Virus record (IMG/VR): IMGVR_UViG_3300049491_000850
Span: 31,516-95,515 of that record
Length of the DNA stretch: 64,000 nucleotides
Origin: a virus
Direction: 5' to 3' (one strand)
Shown here in pieces: positions 8,134-16,891 of this stretch. The position numbers and the translations under genes are program-made. The notes beneath the pieces were generated by a model. It saw nothing but the letters and a program-made list of their open reading frames with translations, did no database searches and was not told where the DNA came from. Positions within the stretch are counted from its first letter, which is position 1, and each line of letters begins with the position of its first letter.

Positions 8134-10872
8134 ATGGCAAGTAATTTTGTATTCGTGTCTCCGGGAGTAAAATTCAAAGAAAGAGACCTTTCATTTGTTT
8201 CAAAAAACGTTGGTTTGACCACCCTTGGATTGGTTGGTGAAACTCCAAAGGGGCCTGCATTTCAGCCAATTACAATATCAAGCAAAGGCGATTTTTCGAC
8301 TAGATTCGGAAGTCAATCAGTAGAAAAATTCCCTAACGATGGAGGTCTTAAATTTCAACTTCCTTATGTTGCAAACTCATATTTAGACGAATCAGATCAA
8401 CTTGTAGTTACAAGAGTTCTTGGTCGTTCAGGTTATCAGGCAGGTACTGCTTGGGGTTTGAGAGTTAGTGCTGGTGTTGATATTTCAACTACTGGTGTAA
8501 CTTCAACAGGTTCAACCACAGAAAATTTCTCTGGTGGTGTATACTTAGGTACTACGATTACTAACGTAGGACAAACTGGCGTAATCTTCACAGGTTTCAC
8601 AAAAATAAGTTCAACTACTTTCTCAACTGTTCTTAGAGAATTCACTGTACAAACTTTGGTTGCCGGAAGCGGTAGCACAAGTGTACAATTGAGTACTATT
8701 AGTGGTTCATCACTTTCAGAATTTGAAGGTATGGTGGTAGCTATCGTAAGATCAAGAGGTAGTGTTGAAGATATTGTTGATGGTTCTCCTATCACTACTT
8801 TCCAAGCAACACAACTCCAAATGACTGCTAACGCAACAACAATTGGTGCTGGTGATATGTTCGGTAAGTTTACATTAGCAGCAGGTACTGGCACAACAGC
8901 AAGCACTGAAAGCTATGTAGTATCATTGAATCCTGATGCAAGAGAATTCATAGTAAACGTACTTGGTGACAAGCCTAAAGGCAAAAACACTAAGATTTAT
9001 GTTGAATCTGTATATCCTGACTTAATTAAGAAATTAGATGCTGATGGTGTTGTGTACGGTATTAGTACATCAATCATCAATGCAACCACAAATACATTCA
9101 CTGATTACAGAGAAGATTTCAAAACACCTGAAACTCCTTATATAGTGTCAGAATTAAGAGGTAACATAATCGAAAGATTATTCAAGTTTGTCTCTATCTC
9201 TGATGGTAATGCAGCGAACCAAGAAATTAAAATTTCATTGGCGAACATCGATCCTATCACAAAACAATTTGATATTATCGTTCGTGATTTCTATGATACT
9301 GACGATGCACTCGTAGTTCTTGAATCATTCAGAAACTGTTCAATGCAGAAAGGCTTGAACAACTACGTTGGTAACAGAGTTGGTACTATCGATGGTGAGT
9401 ACAGTATTCAAAGTAACTTTATCGTTCTTGATATTGATCCTAACGCTCCGGGCGATTCTTATCCTGCTGGATTCGAAGGTTATATCGTATTCGATTGGTC
9501 TTCATCTTCAACTGGTTCTGGAACACAAGGTATTTCACCTGAGATCGTTTACAAAAACGAATACGCAGCAACAGATAGAGTAAACAGAGTATACTTAGGT
9601 GTATCTGAAAGAGCATTTGACGGAGACAACTTGATCGGTACTGGTATCGACCAAAACTTCTTTAACTATAACGGACTTGACATCAGTTCTACTGATGACG
9701 CTCCAAGCGGTTATGTGAAAACTAAAGGTTTCCACATGGACGCAGAAGCAACTGGCGCAACCTATATGGATGGTTTAGCTGTAATCGGATCATTCGTGGT
9801 CGGTGCAGGAACATTCCAAGGTGCAGCAGATATAACTAACCCTAACAACCCTTACTTTGCTAAGAATGCAAGAAAGTTCACATTCGTTCCTTACGGTGGA
9901 TTTGATGGTTGGAATGAACACAGAGACAGAAGAACTACTACTGACCTTTACAAAAAGGGTGGTGTATATGATGGTGTACCTGTTGGTGCAACACCAAACA
10001 ACGACTTCCAAGCATGGGAAATTGCAATTGCAACTTTCAGAAATAGCGAAGACGTAACAATCAATTTGTTTGCTACTCCGGGTCTTAACTGGTCAGATAA
10101 CATCGGTATTATCAACGATACTATCGAAATGATCGAACAGGTAAGAGGTGACTCATTGTATGTAATCGATGCACCTGATCTTCCAGATGCTCCGGGCTTG
10201 GCTCAGGACATCGTTGATCTTCTTGACGATACTGATATTGACTCTAACTATAGTGCAACATTCTATCCTTGGGTTCAAATCAAAGACTCTATCAACAATC
10301 AGAATGTTTACATTCCACCTACAGGTGAAGTTGTAAGAGCAATTGCTTTCACAGATAACGTGAAGTTCCCTTGGTTCGCACCTGCTGGTTTGCAGAGAGG
10401 TGTTACTGATGCAATCAGAACAAGAAGAAAATTATCAAGTGATGAAAGAGACACATTGTATGATGGTAGAATTAACCCTATGGCGACATTCCCTGATACT
10501 GGTGTATCTATCTTCGGACAGAAAACTTTGCAAGTTGCAGAAACATCATTGAACAGAATCAACGTAAGAAGATTATTGCTTCAATTGAGAGTATTGATTT
10601 CTAACGTTGCAGTTAGATTACTTTTCGAACAAAACGATCAAACAACAATCGATGAATTCTTAGCTAAAGTTAATCCAATCTTGGAAACTGTTAAGAGAGA
10701 AAGAGGTCTTGAAGACTTTAAGGTTGTAATGGATCAATCAAATAACACTCCTGAAACAAGAGACAGAAATGAACTTTATGGTGAAATCTTCATCAAGCCT
10801 ACTAAGGCAGTTGAATTTATCGGTATTACCTTCACCATCACTCCTTCTGGTGCTTCTTTCGATAGTATTTAA
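8134..10872 (+). CDS. Tail sheath protein (T4 gp18-like), 912 aa
   Basis: The contractile outer tube of the tail. The N-terminus (FVFVSPGVKFKERDLS) is the standard sheath opening. The C-terminal domain carries the conserved core: RTRRKLSSDERDTLYDGRIN, then LNRINVRRLLLQLR, LLFEQND, NNTPETRDRNELYGEI and IKPTKAVEFIGITF near the end. At 912 aa it is much longer than T4 gp18 (659 aa); the extra residues lie in the middle (about 110-420), probably a surface-exposed domain. It is followed directly by the tube gene, as in T4. Confidence 0.97.
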   Translation: MASNFVFVSPGVKFKERDLSFVSKNVGLTTLGLVGETPKGPAFQPITISSKGDFSTRFGSQSVEKFPNDGGLKFQLPYVANSYLDESDQLVVTRVLGRSGYQAGTAWGLRVSAGVDISTTGVTSTGSTTENFSGGVYLGTTITNVGQTGVIFTGFTKISSTTFSTVLREFTVQTLVAGSGSTSVQLSTISGSSLSEFEGMVVAIVRSRGSVEDIVDGSPITTFQATQLQMTANATTIGAGDMFGKFTLAAGTGTTASTESYVVSLNPDAREFIVNVLGDKPKGKNTKIYVESVYPDLIKKLDADGVVYGISTSIINATTNTFTDYREDFKTPETPYIVSELRGNIIERLFKFVSISDGNAANQEIKISLANIDPITKQFDIIVRDFYDTDDALVVLESFRNCSMQKGLNNYVGNRVGTIDGEYSIQSNFIVLDIDPNAPGDSYPAGFEGYIVFDWSSSSTGSGTQGISPEIVYKNEYAATDRVNRVYLGVSERAFDGDNLIGTGIDQNFFNYNGLDISSTDDAPSGYVKTKGFHMDAEATGATYMDGLAVIGSFVVGAGTFQGAADITNPNNPYFAKNARKFTFVPYGGFDGWNEHRDRRTTTDLYKKGGVYDGVPVGATPNNDFQAWEIAIATFRNSEDVTINLFATPGLNWSDNIGIINDTIEMIEQVRGDSLYVIDAPDLPDAPGLAQDIVDLLDDTDIDSNYSATFYPWVQIKDSINNQNVYIPPTGEVVRAIAFTDNVKFPWFAPAGLQRGVTDAIRTRRKLSSDERDTLYDGRINPMATFPDTGVSIFGQKTLQVAETSLNRINVRRLLLQLRVLISNVAVRLLFEQNDQTTIDEFLAKVNPILETVKRERGLEDFKVVMDQSNNTPETRDRNELYGEIFIKPTKAVEFIGITFTITPSGASFDSI

Positions 10873-10880
10873 TTTGAGAG

Positions 10881-10888
10881 TATTTATT
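10881..10888 (+). promoter_or_regulatory. Putative late promoter box TATTTATT (tail tube)
   Basis: GAGTATTTATT begins nine bases after the sheath stop and 46 bases before the tube start, which would allow separate and stronger expression of the tube protein. Confidence 0.5.
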
Positions 10889-10926
10889 TGAAAAGTGAAT
10901 AACATAAAAAAAATTGAATTAATAAA

Positions 10927-11415
10927 ATGGCAGAATTACTAAGAGGCATACCAGTTGACTTTGAACCTAAAAGAAAAAATAGATTCGTTTTAGAGTTCCC
11001 AACTGAACTCGGTATTGAAGTTTGGAAAGTACAATCTTGTACAGCACCTAAAATCGAAGTTAATCCTGTAGAAGTACATTGGATAAACACTGTTAACTAT
11101 GTGGCAGGTAAAGGTAAGTGGGGGGCTTGTGATATTACCTTCATCGATACCCAAGGGCCATCAACTACTACTCAATTAATGGAATGGCTTCGTCTCGAAT
11201 TCGAATCATTAACAGGTAGAATGGGTTATGCAGCAGGTTATAAGAAAACTCTTATCTTGAAAGCACTCGATCCAACAGGTGTTGAAGTTGAGAAGTGGGA
11301 AATGAGAGAGTGTATGATCACTTCATTAGACATGGGTGAATTTGCACACGATGATGACGGATTGAAAATCATCAGCATGACAGTACAACCTTTCATGTGT
11401 ATCCACAACTACTAA
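10927..11415 (+). CDS. Tail tube protein (T4 gp19-like), 162 aa
   Basis: Forms the inner tube inside the sheath. Length equals T4 gp19 (163 aa) almost exactly. Family features: an N-terminal FEPKRKNRFVLEFP strand, the QSCTAPKIEV segment, WGACDITFID and a C-terminal GLKIISMTVQPFMC strand. It lies directly downstream of the sheath gene and ends at an intrinsic terminator. Confidence 0.95.
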   Translation: MAELLRGIPVDFEPKRKNRFVLEFPTELGIEVWKVQSCTAPKIEVNPVEVHWINTVNYVAGKGKWGACDITFIDTQGPSTTTQLMEWLRLEFESLTGRMGYAAGYKKTLILKALDPTGVEVEKWEMRECMITSLDMGEFAHDDDGLKIISMTVQPFMCIHNY

Positions 11416-11449
11416 GCCTTTATTACCTTAGAGGGACTGTTATAGTAAC

Positions 11450-11482
11450 AAAAAAAGCCAGTATCGCTACTGGCTTTTTTTT
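11450..11482 (+). terminator. Intrinsic terminator after tube gene
   Basis: GCCAGTA (11457-11463) pairs with TACTGGC (11468-11474) around a TCGC loop, with flanking A and T runs; it can also stop minus-strand transcripts from 11504. Confidence 0.9.
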
Positions 11483-11503
11483 ATTTCTATTGTTGTGATC
11501 TTC

Positions 11504-11707
11504 TTATTTTGCAATGGTGTAAACCACTTCATTTGCTTTGTTGTAATTTGTAAGGATATTAGTATATCCATCGTTATTACGAAGATCAGCGATTGTTGCT
11601 CTCAAGTTTACAACTTTGAAACGTGATGCAGCAGATTTGCGTGTTACTTTTTGACCAGATTCCAACGCTGAAAGAACCTTAGCCTTTTTACTTTTTGTTT
11701 TTGACAT
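11504..11707 (-). CDS. Small winged-helix DNA-binding protein, 67 aa
   Basis: The sequence fits a compact winged helix: VLSALESGQKVTRKSAASRF (about 11-30), then a recognition-type segment with ATIADLRNNDGY, then a wing (ANEVVYTIAK). Similar small HTH proteins with an AT-I-x-x-LR-x-x-GY core are widespread in marine T4-like phages. The N-terminus is very basic (MSKTKSKKAK). It has its own host-type promoter (11741-11771) rather than a TATTTAT box, suggesting expression by the host polymerase. A transcriptional or nucleoid role is inferred. Confidence 0.75.
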   Translation of the reverse strand: MSKTKSKKAKVLSALESGQKVTRKSAASRFKVVNLRATIADLRNNDGYTNILTNYNKANEVVYTIAK

Positions 11708-11740
11708 AAGAATTGTTGTTAATTATTAATGTTAGAACTG

Positions 11741-11771
11741 TAAAGTTAGCAACTTTTTTGATTCTACCAAA
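11741..11771 (-). promoter_or_regulatory. Host-type (Bacteroidota) promoter for the winged-helix gene
   Basis: On the minus strand TTTG (11771-11768) is followed after 19 bases by TAACTTTA (11748-11741), one base off the Bacteroidota -7 box TAnnTTTG. The gene begins 33 bases downstream. Confidence 0.5.
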
Positions 11772-12533
11772 TTATCTTTCCAATTGTTCTGGTGTATAGT
11801 CGGTTAATCTTGACCAGTCAGCATCAAAAATCTCGTCAGCAAAGCCATAGTCAATAGCCTCATTTGCAGTAAGATATACATCTTCTTCCTTGTCCATACG
11901 GCTACGGAGCCACTTTCTTATGTAAATTTGTGTCTTTTGAGCCAATTTTCCATGTTGTTTCATAGACTTGGCGTAGATGTCAAGCATTATCTTCTCGGCA
12001 GTACGCTCGAATTTCACAGCCGAACGAACCTGCTTCACCGTGCCCTCCATTCCAAAGGTTCCATCGTGGAACATAAAATATGAATTTGGCATCATCACAC
12101 GTTTATTTCCTGCTTGAAAAATTAGCGATGACATTGAACGGGCATGTGTGTAATTGATAATCGTAACGGGCCATGGGAACGATCTGATTGCATCATAGAT
12201 TGCCATCCCTTCCGACCAATCACCACCTCTGGTTTTCATATGAATAACAAGTGGCTTCATTGGATTTCTTCTCATACACATATTGATATTACGGATGAAT
12301 CTATTTGCCATCACGTATTCAACACCGGGTTCAGTTGCAGCATCAACACCGCCTCCCATTGTGTATCCTTCAATTCCAAAAAGGTAGATATGATTTGAAA
12401 TTAAATCGATGTCATTCTCTAAAACGTAGTAGAGCGGATCATCTTGTCTGATCTTTAATTTGTGGTCAAGTTTATAGTTTCTCTCCGTCTTTCTTCTTTT
12501 TGGTTTAGTTGTTGGTGTACTAGTACCTTTCAT
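11772..12533 (-). CDS. ClpP-like serine protease, 253 aa
   Basis: A ClpP-fold peptidase. Catalytic triad candidates: Ser133 in THARSMSSLIFQAG, His156 in NSYFMFHDG, Asp218 in KEEDVYLTANEAIDYGF, which matches the ClpP order and the F/Y-L-(S/T)-A-x-E-A signature after the Asp. It is longer than bacterial ClpP (about 200 aa), with a basic N-terminal extension of about 35 residues. It follows the nuclease gene by four bases in the hub operon. It could process virion proteins or modulate host proteolysis; no Clp ATPase is in the window. Confidence 0.85.
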   Translation of the reverse strand: MKGTSTPTTKPKRRKTERNYKLDHKLKIRQDDPLYYVLENDIDLISNHIYLFGIEGYTMGGGVDAATEPGVEYVMANRFIRNINMCMRRNPMKPLVIHMKTRGGDWSEGMAIYDAIRSFPWPVTIINYTHARSMSSLIFQAGNKRVMMPNSYFMFHDGTFGMEGTVKQVRSAVKFERTAEKIMLDIYAKSMKQHGKLAQKTQIYIRKWLRSRMDKEEDVYLTANEAIDYGFADEIFDADWSRLTDYTPEQLER

Positions 12534-12537
12534 TAAC

Positions 12538-13368
12538 TTAAAACATTTTGGACATCATCATATTTATTTCCAGACTGTAGTCGTTGCATTCTATGACCTT
12601 GTAGTTATCGTTAACTTCATTGAACCATACGATGTAACAACCGTCTATCTTTATTCCCGTGTTCCTCTCTAAAATCCTCTTATACGTTGTCAACTGTAAC
12701 GAGTATATTTCGAATTCACAATCATGAAGGTGAGAAACAACTCTCTTCATTTTTTGATTGTATTTGTTTACTTTATTAAGTTCTTTGTTCGTCTTCCAAT
12801 CCCACACCTGAAAGCATTGCTTCTTCACATTCCAGAAGAGAATATCCATCATCCCGGAAAGTTCCCATTCTTCATCGAAGACAACGAACTCGGTTTTGAT
12901 CGGTATTAACTTACCGAAACTATCGGCATAAAAATTATCAACGTATGTTTTAACAATCTTAAATTCCTCTTCGATTGTTGTCAATCCTTGTTTAGCAAGG
13001 ATGTCAATATTCTTTTGTCCCAATTGTGCCAGTACTCGTTCATTGTCGTACTTGTACACTTTGTTGTTGTACAGTAATTCGGCATAATTGTGCACGGCTG
13101 ATCCTTTGATCTGAGACTTTATATTCAATGCCTTCCAATAATCAAGAACTTCTTCTTGAGTCATGTTCAGTTCATCTTTCTTTCTATCTGACCAGTAATT
13201 ACTGTCAAATTCTTCCACATATTTATGCAGAATAGTCGTTACTGAAATTAGGTTCTTATCACCTACGTAATACTTATGTATATCATCATGGAACTTGATA
13301 CGATTAAATTTCGTAAATATTTCCATAGGAATTGGTATTCCCGACAAGTCACCACGTATTTCACCCAT
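12538..13368 (-). CDS. PD-(D/E)XK nuclease, RecB/Cas4-like, 276 aa
   Basis: Motifs of the RecB-type exonuclease superfamily are in order: G-x3-H at KGSAVHNYAE (Gly89, His93), Glu160, Asp175 in ELSGMMDILF, and DWK at 190-192 in VWDWKTNKEL. These residues bind metal and cleave DNA in the family. Likely roles are processing of DNA ends during recombination or repair. It lies between a hub-operon gene and the ClpP-like gene. No 4Cys iron-sulfur cluster typical of Cas4 is visible, so a simple phage RecB-like nuclease is the better name. Confidence 0.85.
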   Translation of the reverse strand: MGEIRGDLSGIPIPMEIFTKFNRIKFHDDIHKYYVGDKNLISVTTILHKYVEEFDSNYWSDRKKDELNMTQEEVLDYWKALNIKSQIKGSAVHNYAELLYNNKVYKYDNERVLAQLGQKNIDILAKQGLTTIEEEFKIVKTYVDNFYADSFGKLIPIKTEFVVFDEEWELSGMMDILFWNVKKQCFQVWDWKTNKELNKVNKYNQKMKRVVSHLHDCEFEIYSLQLTTYKRILERNTGIKIDGCYIVWFNEVNDNYKVIECNDYSLEINMMMSKMF

Positions 13369-13377
13369 AGCGTGAAA

Positions 13378-13665
13378 TTAGTGATTATGAATAGCATATC
13401 CAAATTTTACACTAATATTTGAGTCTTTTTCGGAGTAGCTTTCTACCTTAGAAACTTCCCATTTTTCCACAACACAACCATCCTTTTGAACACCTTCAAC
13501 CGTGAAACTCAATGGTTTATCTTTTACAATGTCACATGGACTAACCAGTCTAAATTTAAATGGTTCCCAACCATGTCGTCCACTATTACTAAATTTAATT
13601 GTTGGATTTTTCTCAAATACAATTTCATGCATTTTTCCGATAGAATATGATAGGTAGTATTTCAT
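13378..13665 (-). CDS. Hypothetical protein in hub operon, 95 aa
   Basis: Small strand-rich protein with no recognised motif. Its start shares base 13665 with the stop of the OB-fold hub gene, so the two are translationally coupled; this suggests a role with the baseplate hub, though nothing in the sequence proves it. No signal peptide or membrane segment. Confidence 0.65.
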   Translation of the reverse strand: MKYYLSYSIGKMHEIVFEKNPTIKFSNSGRHGWEPFKFRLVSPCDIVKDKPLSFTVEGVQKDGCVVEKWEVSKVESYSEKDSNISVKFGYAIHNH

Positions 13666-14552
13666 TAGTTTATTCGAATATTAGGTTGAAGTATTTTAGA
13701 AAAATCTATCTTTTGCAATTGAACTATAATACCTGCTTTATCGGCAGCGAGACCACTATACCCATGAATATGTTGGAGTATTGCATCACGAATAATCTCC
13801 ATTGCTTGAACAGCAAGGTCTCCACGCATGGTAGGGTGTGACTGTTCAAAGATTCTATTGATTTCGTCCTGATCTAAACCGTTTGTTTTGAATTTTGGTG
13901 TACCATCATGTGATAAGAATGCGATCTTATCAGCCATTTGCACCATAGTACTTTGAGTCTTCTTATTCTCCAATTGGAAGAAGTCCATCTGGATGAATGC
14001 AGGGTTCTCTTTATTCAAAGCAAGTACGTTGTCGATCTGGTGTTTACCACATCTGAGTACAACTTGCTTTTCTTTAAGCATTATGTCGGTATTATCACGT
14101 CCAACAAGAGCAATATCCTTTGCTGTTGGGAATACACCTGCTGCATCGGGATACGAAGACGGATTAGCCTCCGGTGTTATTGTTGAAATGTTGGTTGTGG
14201 ATAATGCAGTGAAGTATCCATCGTATTTAACCTTCTGAGGTTGTGAAATAACACTTCCCATCCAATGTCTACCTCTTTGTGGGTATCGCGTATCCTCAAT
14301 GAATATACGAACCACTTCACCTACTTGAGGAATTACCCAAAAGAACTTCGGTAACATCGGCATAGCCAATGGAAGTTGTTGATTTGGTGTTTTGTTGTCA
14401 AAGTCAGGAATTTTAACACGAATACGACCACCTTCATTAGGATCATCGATACTAACTACCTCACCATAGTAGATATTTCTAACAAGATTTTCTTTGTTAG
14501 TTTCCTTTCGGTAAGGACTGCTGGTCTGTAAATGTTTTTTCTCGTAAGACAT
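13665..14552 (-). CDS. Baseplate hub protein with gp5/VgrG-type OB fold, 295 aa
   Basis: Residues about 25-112 form the gp5-N/OB-fold signature: NIYYGEVVSIDDPNEGGRIR, then KIPDFD, LPKFFWVIPQVGEVVRIF and RHWMGSV. In T4 gp5 this domain joins the hub to the spike. There is no lysozyme domain, and the C-terminal half lacks the regular repeats of a beta-helix spike, so the needle is probably another protein. The C-terminus (ADKAGIIVQLQKIDFSKILQ) ends simply. It is encoded in a chain of overlapping genes with other probable hub parts. Confidence 0.85.
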   Translation of the reverse strand: MSYEKKHLQTSSPYRKETNKENLVRNIYYGEVVSIDDPNEGGRIRVKIPDFDNKTPNQQLPLAMPMLPKFFWVIPQVGEVVRIFIEDTRYPQRGRHWMGSVISQPQKVKYDGYFTALSTTNISTITPEANPSSYPDAAGVFPTAKDIALVGRDNTDIMLKEKQVVLRCGKHQIDNVLALNKENPAFIQMDFFQLENKKTQSTMVQMADKIAFLSHDGTPKFKTNGLDQDEINRIFEQSHPTMRGDLAVQAMEIIRDAILQHIHGYSGLAADKAGIIVQLQKIDFSKILQPNIRIN

Positions 14553-14740
14553 TACTTAATTATATTTTTTAGATTGTCAACATATTTTTGTTCGACATCA
14601 TACATTCTTGATTGAAGATTATTATACTGTTCTTCGAGTACTTTTGTTGCATCAAGTATTTGAAGCATCTCACGCTTAATCTCTTCGTGTTCTGCCTGTA
14701 AATTTTTTGATATATCGATATAGACTTGTTGTTCTTCCAT
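14552..14740 (-). CDS. Short coiled-coil protein, 62 aa
   Basis: Almost entirely one predicted coiled coil (heptad-like Leu/Ile spacing from about residue 10 to 58, e.g. HEEIKREMLQILDATKVLEE). Start and stop each share one base with neighbouring genes, strongly indicating a real gene. Possibly a small assembly factor or structural spacer in the hub; the function is not recognisable. Confidence 0.7.
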   Translation of the reverse strand: MEEQQVYIDISKNLQAEHEEIKREMLQILDATKVLEEQYNNLQSRMYDVEQKYVDNLKNIIK

Positions 14741-15150
14741 TATTGTATTACCGCGTATCCTGTTGTTAAGGTGATGGTTGAACCAATTACTGTCACAGGG
14801 CCGCCACTGTTCGCACCAGCAGCACTCAAAGTTGTTCCCGGTGGAATTGCTACTGTTATTTTTGCGTCTTCCTGAAATCCTCTAATGATCTCTTCGACAG
14901 CAATACGCCACATTAATTCATCAGGGTTTACCGCGCCACTCGGTAATGCCCCAACAGGAATACCAGCCTCTGGTTTTCTTTGTATGATTCTACTTGCAAT
15001 CTTTGTCGGTGATAATCCGGTTCTTCTTTGTGCACCAACTAAAATCAATGGGGTTGGTATTGAAGCCGATGAACTATTGTTCTGAATCTTCAAGATTTTC
15101 TTTATACCACCAAGGATAGAAGTTAATTTACCAAAATCTATTGCTGCCAT
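14740..15150 (-). CDS. Unknown hub-operon protein, 136 aa
   Basis: Ala/Gly/Ile-rich protein with an amphipathic N-terminal helix (FGKLTSILGGIKKILKI), a central helix (NPDELMWRIAVEEIIRGFQE) and a strand-rich C-terminus (TVIGSTITLTTGYAVIQ). No family recognised. It is coupled to the coiled-coil gene by a one-base overlap and lies three bases after the 433-aa gene; a baseplate part is likely from context. Confidence 0.65.
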   Translation of the reverse strand: MAAIDFGKLTSILGGIKKILKIQNNSSSASIPTPLILVGAQRRTGLSPTKIASRIIQRKPEAGIPVGALPSGAVNPDELMWRIAVEEIIRGFQEDAKITVAIPPGTTLSAAGANSGGPVTVIGSTITLTTGYAVIQ

Positions 15151-15153
15151 TTC

Positions 15154-16455
15154 TTACGTAAATAAACTTTGTATAATGCGAATGAACGCGGAAATCTTTT
15201 CTTTCAATAATAAACTCGCAACTGGAATGATCAACTTAACCAATTCCGTTTTCAATAGATTGAAAATGAATTCATTTAATAATGCACCTGCTGAATCAGC
15301 TAAACACTTCACAAAATTCTTCTGTGAGTTAATATCGTCAGTTGTATTACTAGGCGTGTTCGGATTGTCATTGTTCTTAAATCCGTTAAGGATCATGATC
15401 AACGCTCTAATCTGAGGTGTTGCCGTCAATGCGAATACAATCGCATTTAATATCGTTTTGATTAGTCTCTTAAAGAAACCATCTCTTACTGCATTTTTAT
15501 TTTTTGGATTAACTTGTTCTGGATTTTTACCGAAACTATTCTCCATTACCTTATTGTAGTTGTTACCTACGAACACGGGATCAGTACTACCAGTGTTTTG
15601 AGAAATCAAATCCAAGATGTCATCTAAAAATAATGAACTATCAATAATAGAACATCCCACATCTACAGCTACTATTCCGTTTGACTTATCCTTTGCCAAT
15701 CTTTGAATAGAGGCAATTTCTTCATCACTCAATCCAGCAACATCAGCACCATCGATCAATTGTTGAATCAATTGTCTTACCTTCTCTTCCTCTACCATGT
15801 TATTCAAAGGTTTCTTACTTGCCTTTGAAGCAGTGCCGTAGATAACATCCATAACTGCCGTAGTGAATTCTTTCTCATTGATAATAGTCATACCATCAAT
15901 CAAACCAGTTGTAAAACCACCGATAGTATCACCGGGATTGGTTGGTTTAAATGTCATCGTATCGGTGACATCATCGTAATTCATTTTGAGATTTCCGAAA
16001 ATATTATCGCTACCCGGTGTAAGCATTGCGTTATACGCTACTTTATCAAAACCGTTAGGATTGTCTGCATAGGTTAATGAACCAGCAGCCGAAGACGGAT
16101 CGGTTTTTAACTTACCGAACATATCTAATTTCTTTGCCGGAACGGTATAGCCAGCATTAAATCCTGCTGGCAATACTTGGTTCGAGTTGGGTGTATTTGA
16201 TTGTTTCTTTAACGCACCTTTTAACTGTGGTTCTACACTACGGATGAACTTGGTCATAATATTACCAGTCGCTCTCTGTAATGCTTCACTACCTATCGTT
16301 GCTGTAAGTAAATCCAGCATGAACGGAATAGGTTCGTTCTTTGTGTTGACCGAAGGGAACGTAAAATTCGAATCAGGTAGTTTCGCAGTCTTCCCGATGG
16401 AAGTTAAAACACTGATTTCGGTAACAATTGATTTTTTGTCATTTACGATACCCAT
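15154..16455 (-). CDS. Unknown hub-operon protein with hydrophobic C-terminus, 433 aa
   Basis: N-terminal and central soluble region, then from about residue 330 several hydrophobic or amphipathic helices (FFKRLIKTILNAIVFALTA, LIMILNGF, ELVKLIIPVASLLLKE). No signal peptide. A baseplate or tail-core protein that touches membrane is possible, but I recognise no family. It is second in the late operon starting at 16856, with five bases to the previous gene and three to the next. Confidence 0.65.
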   Translation of the reverse strand: MGIVNDKKSIVTEISVLTSIGKTAKLPDSNFTFPSVNTKNEPIPFMLDLLTATIGSEALQRATGNIMTKFIRSVEPQLKGALKKQSNTPNSNQVLPAGFNAGYTVPAKKLDMFGKLKTDPSSAAGSLTYADNPNGFDKVAYNAMLTPGSDNIFGNLKMNYDDVTDTMTFKPTNPGDTIGGFTTGLIDGMTIINEKEFTTAVMDVIYGTASKASKKPLNNMVEEEKVRQLIQQLIDGADVAGLSDEEIASIQRLAKDKSNGIVAVDVGCSIIDSSLFLDDILDLISQNTGSTDPVFVGNNYNKVMENSFGKNPEQVNPKNKNAVRDGFFKRLIKTILNAIVFALTATPQIRALIMILNGFKNNDNPNTPSNTTDDINSQKNFVKCLADSAGALLNEFIFNLLKTELVKLIIPVASLLLKEKISAFIRIIQSLFT

Positions 16456-16460
16456 TTCTT

Positions 16461-16856
16461 TTAGATATTAACTTCGCCTCTTTCTCTTGCTTCCTCAATC
16501 AATTTTCTAAGGTTGTTTTTTGCCTCTTCTGAAAGAGTTTCACCTTCGTCACTGCTTGATTGATTTTTAGATTGATTTCCTGCTGAGTTAGATTTGTCTT
16601 TAACGAACACGATGTCGCTCAATACTTTCATCAAAGCAATTTTTTGATCTTGGTTTCTCGCCAATGCGTTAATAAGACTTACGATTTCTTTACCAGTCGC
16701 AGCTATTTCACCCTGTTCTTTAACCTTTGAATTCCAAACGTTAAACAACGCAACAATGGTTGATCTGATTTGGTGAGCATCATTGTACGTTTCCTGCATC
16801 AAGTCCTTGACGCTCTTTTCGTTCAATTCAATGCTTTTGCGCTTAATTCTTGCCAT
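16461..16856 (-). CDS. Helical hypothetical protein, first gene of hub operon, 131 aa
   Basis: Basic N-terminus (MARIKRKSIEL), a mainly helical body, a Ser/Asn/Gln linker (about 93-107) and an acidic helical tail (SEEAKNNLRKLIEEARERGE). No family recognised. A TATTTATA box lies 14 bases upstream, making this the head of a late operon that includes the OB-fold hub protein. Confidence 0.65.
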   Translation of the reverse strand: MARIKRKSIELNEKSVKDLMQETYNDAHQIRSTIVALFNVWNSKVKEQGEIAATGKEIVSLINALARNQDQKIALMKVLSDIVFVKDKSNSAGNQSKNQSSSDEGETLSEEAKNNLRKLIEEARERGEVNI

Positions 16857-16870
16857 ACTATTAGTTTTTC

Positions 16871-16878
16871 TATAAATA
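16871..16878 (-). promoter_or_regulatory. Putative late promoter box TATTTATA (hub operon)
   Basis: Minus-strand TATTTATA ending 14 bases before the ATG at 16856; it would drive the genes down to the hub OB-fold protein and perhaps further. Confidence 0.55.
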
Positions 16879-16891
16879 GTTGACCCGAAAA

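Noticed and set aside
8436-8906. 156-codon antisense frame inside the tail sheath gene
   Set aside because: It lies fully within a certain gene, and its Val/Pro/Thr-rich product is the mirror of sheath codons.
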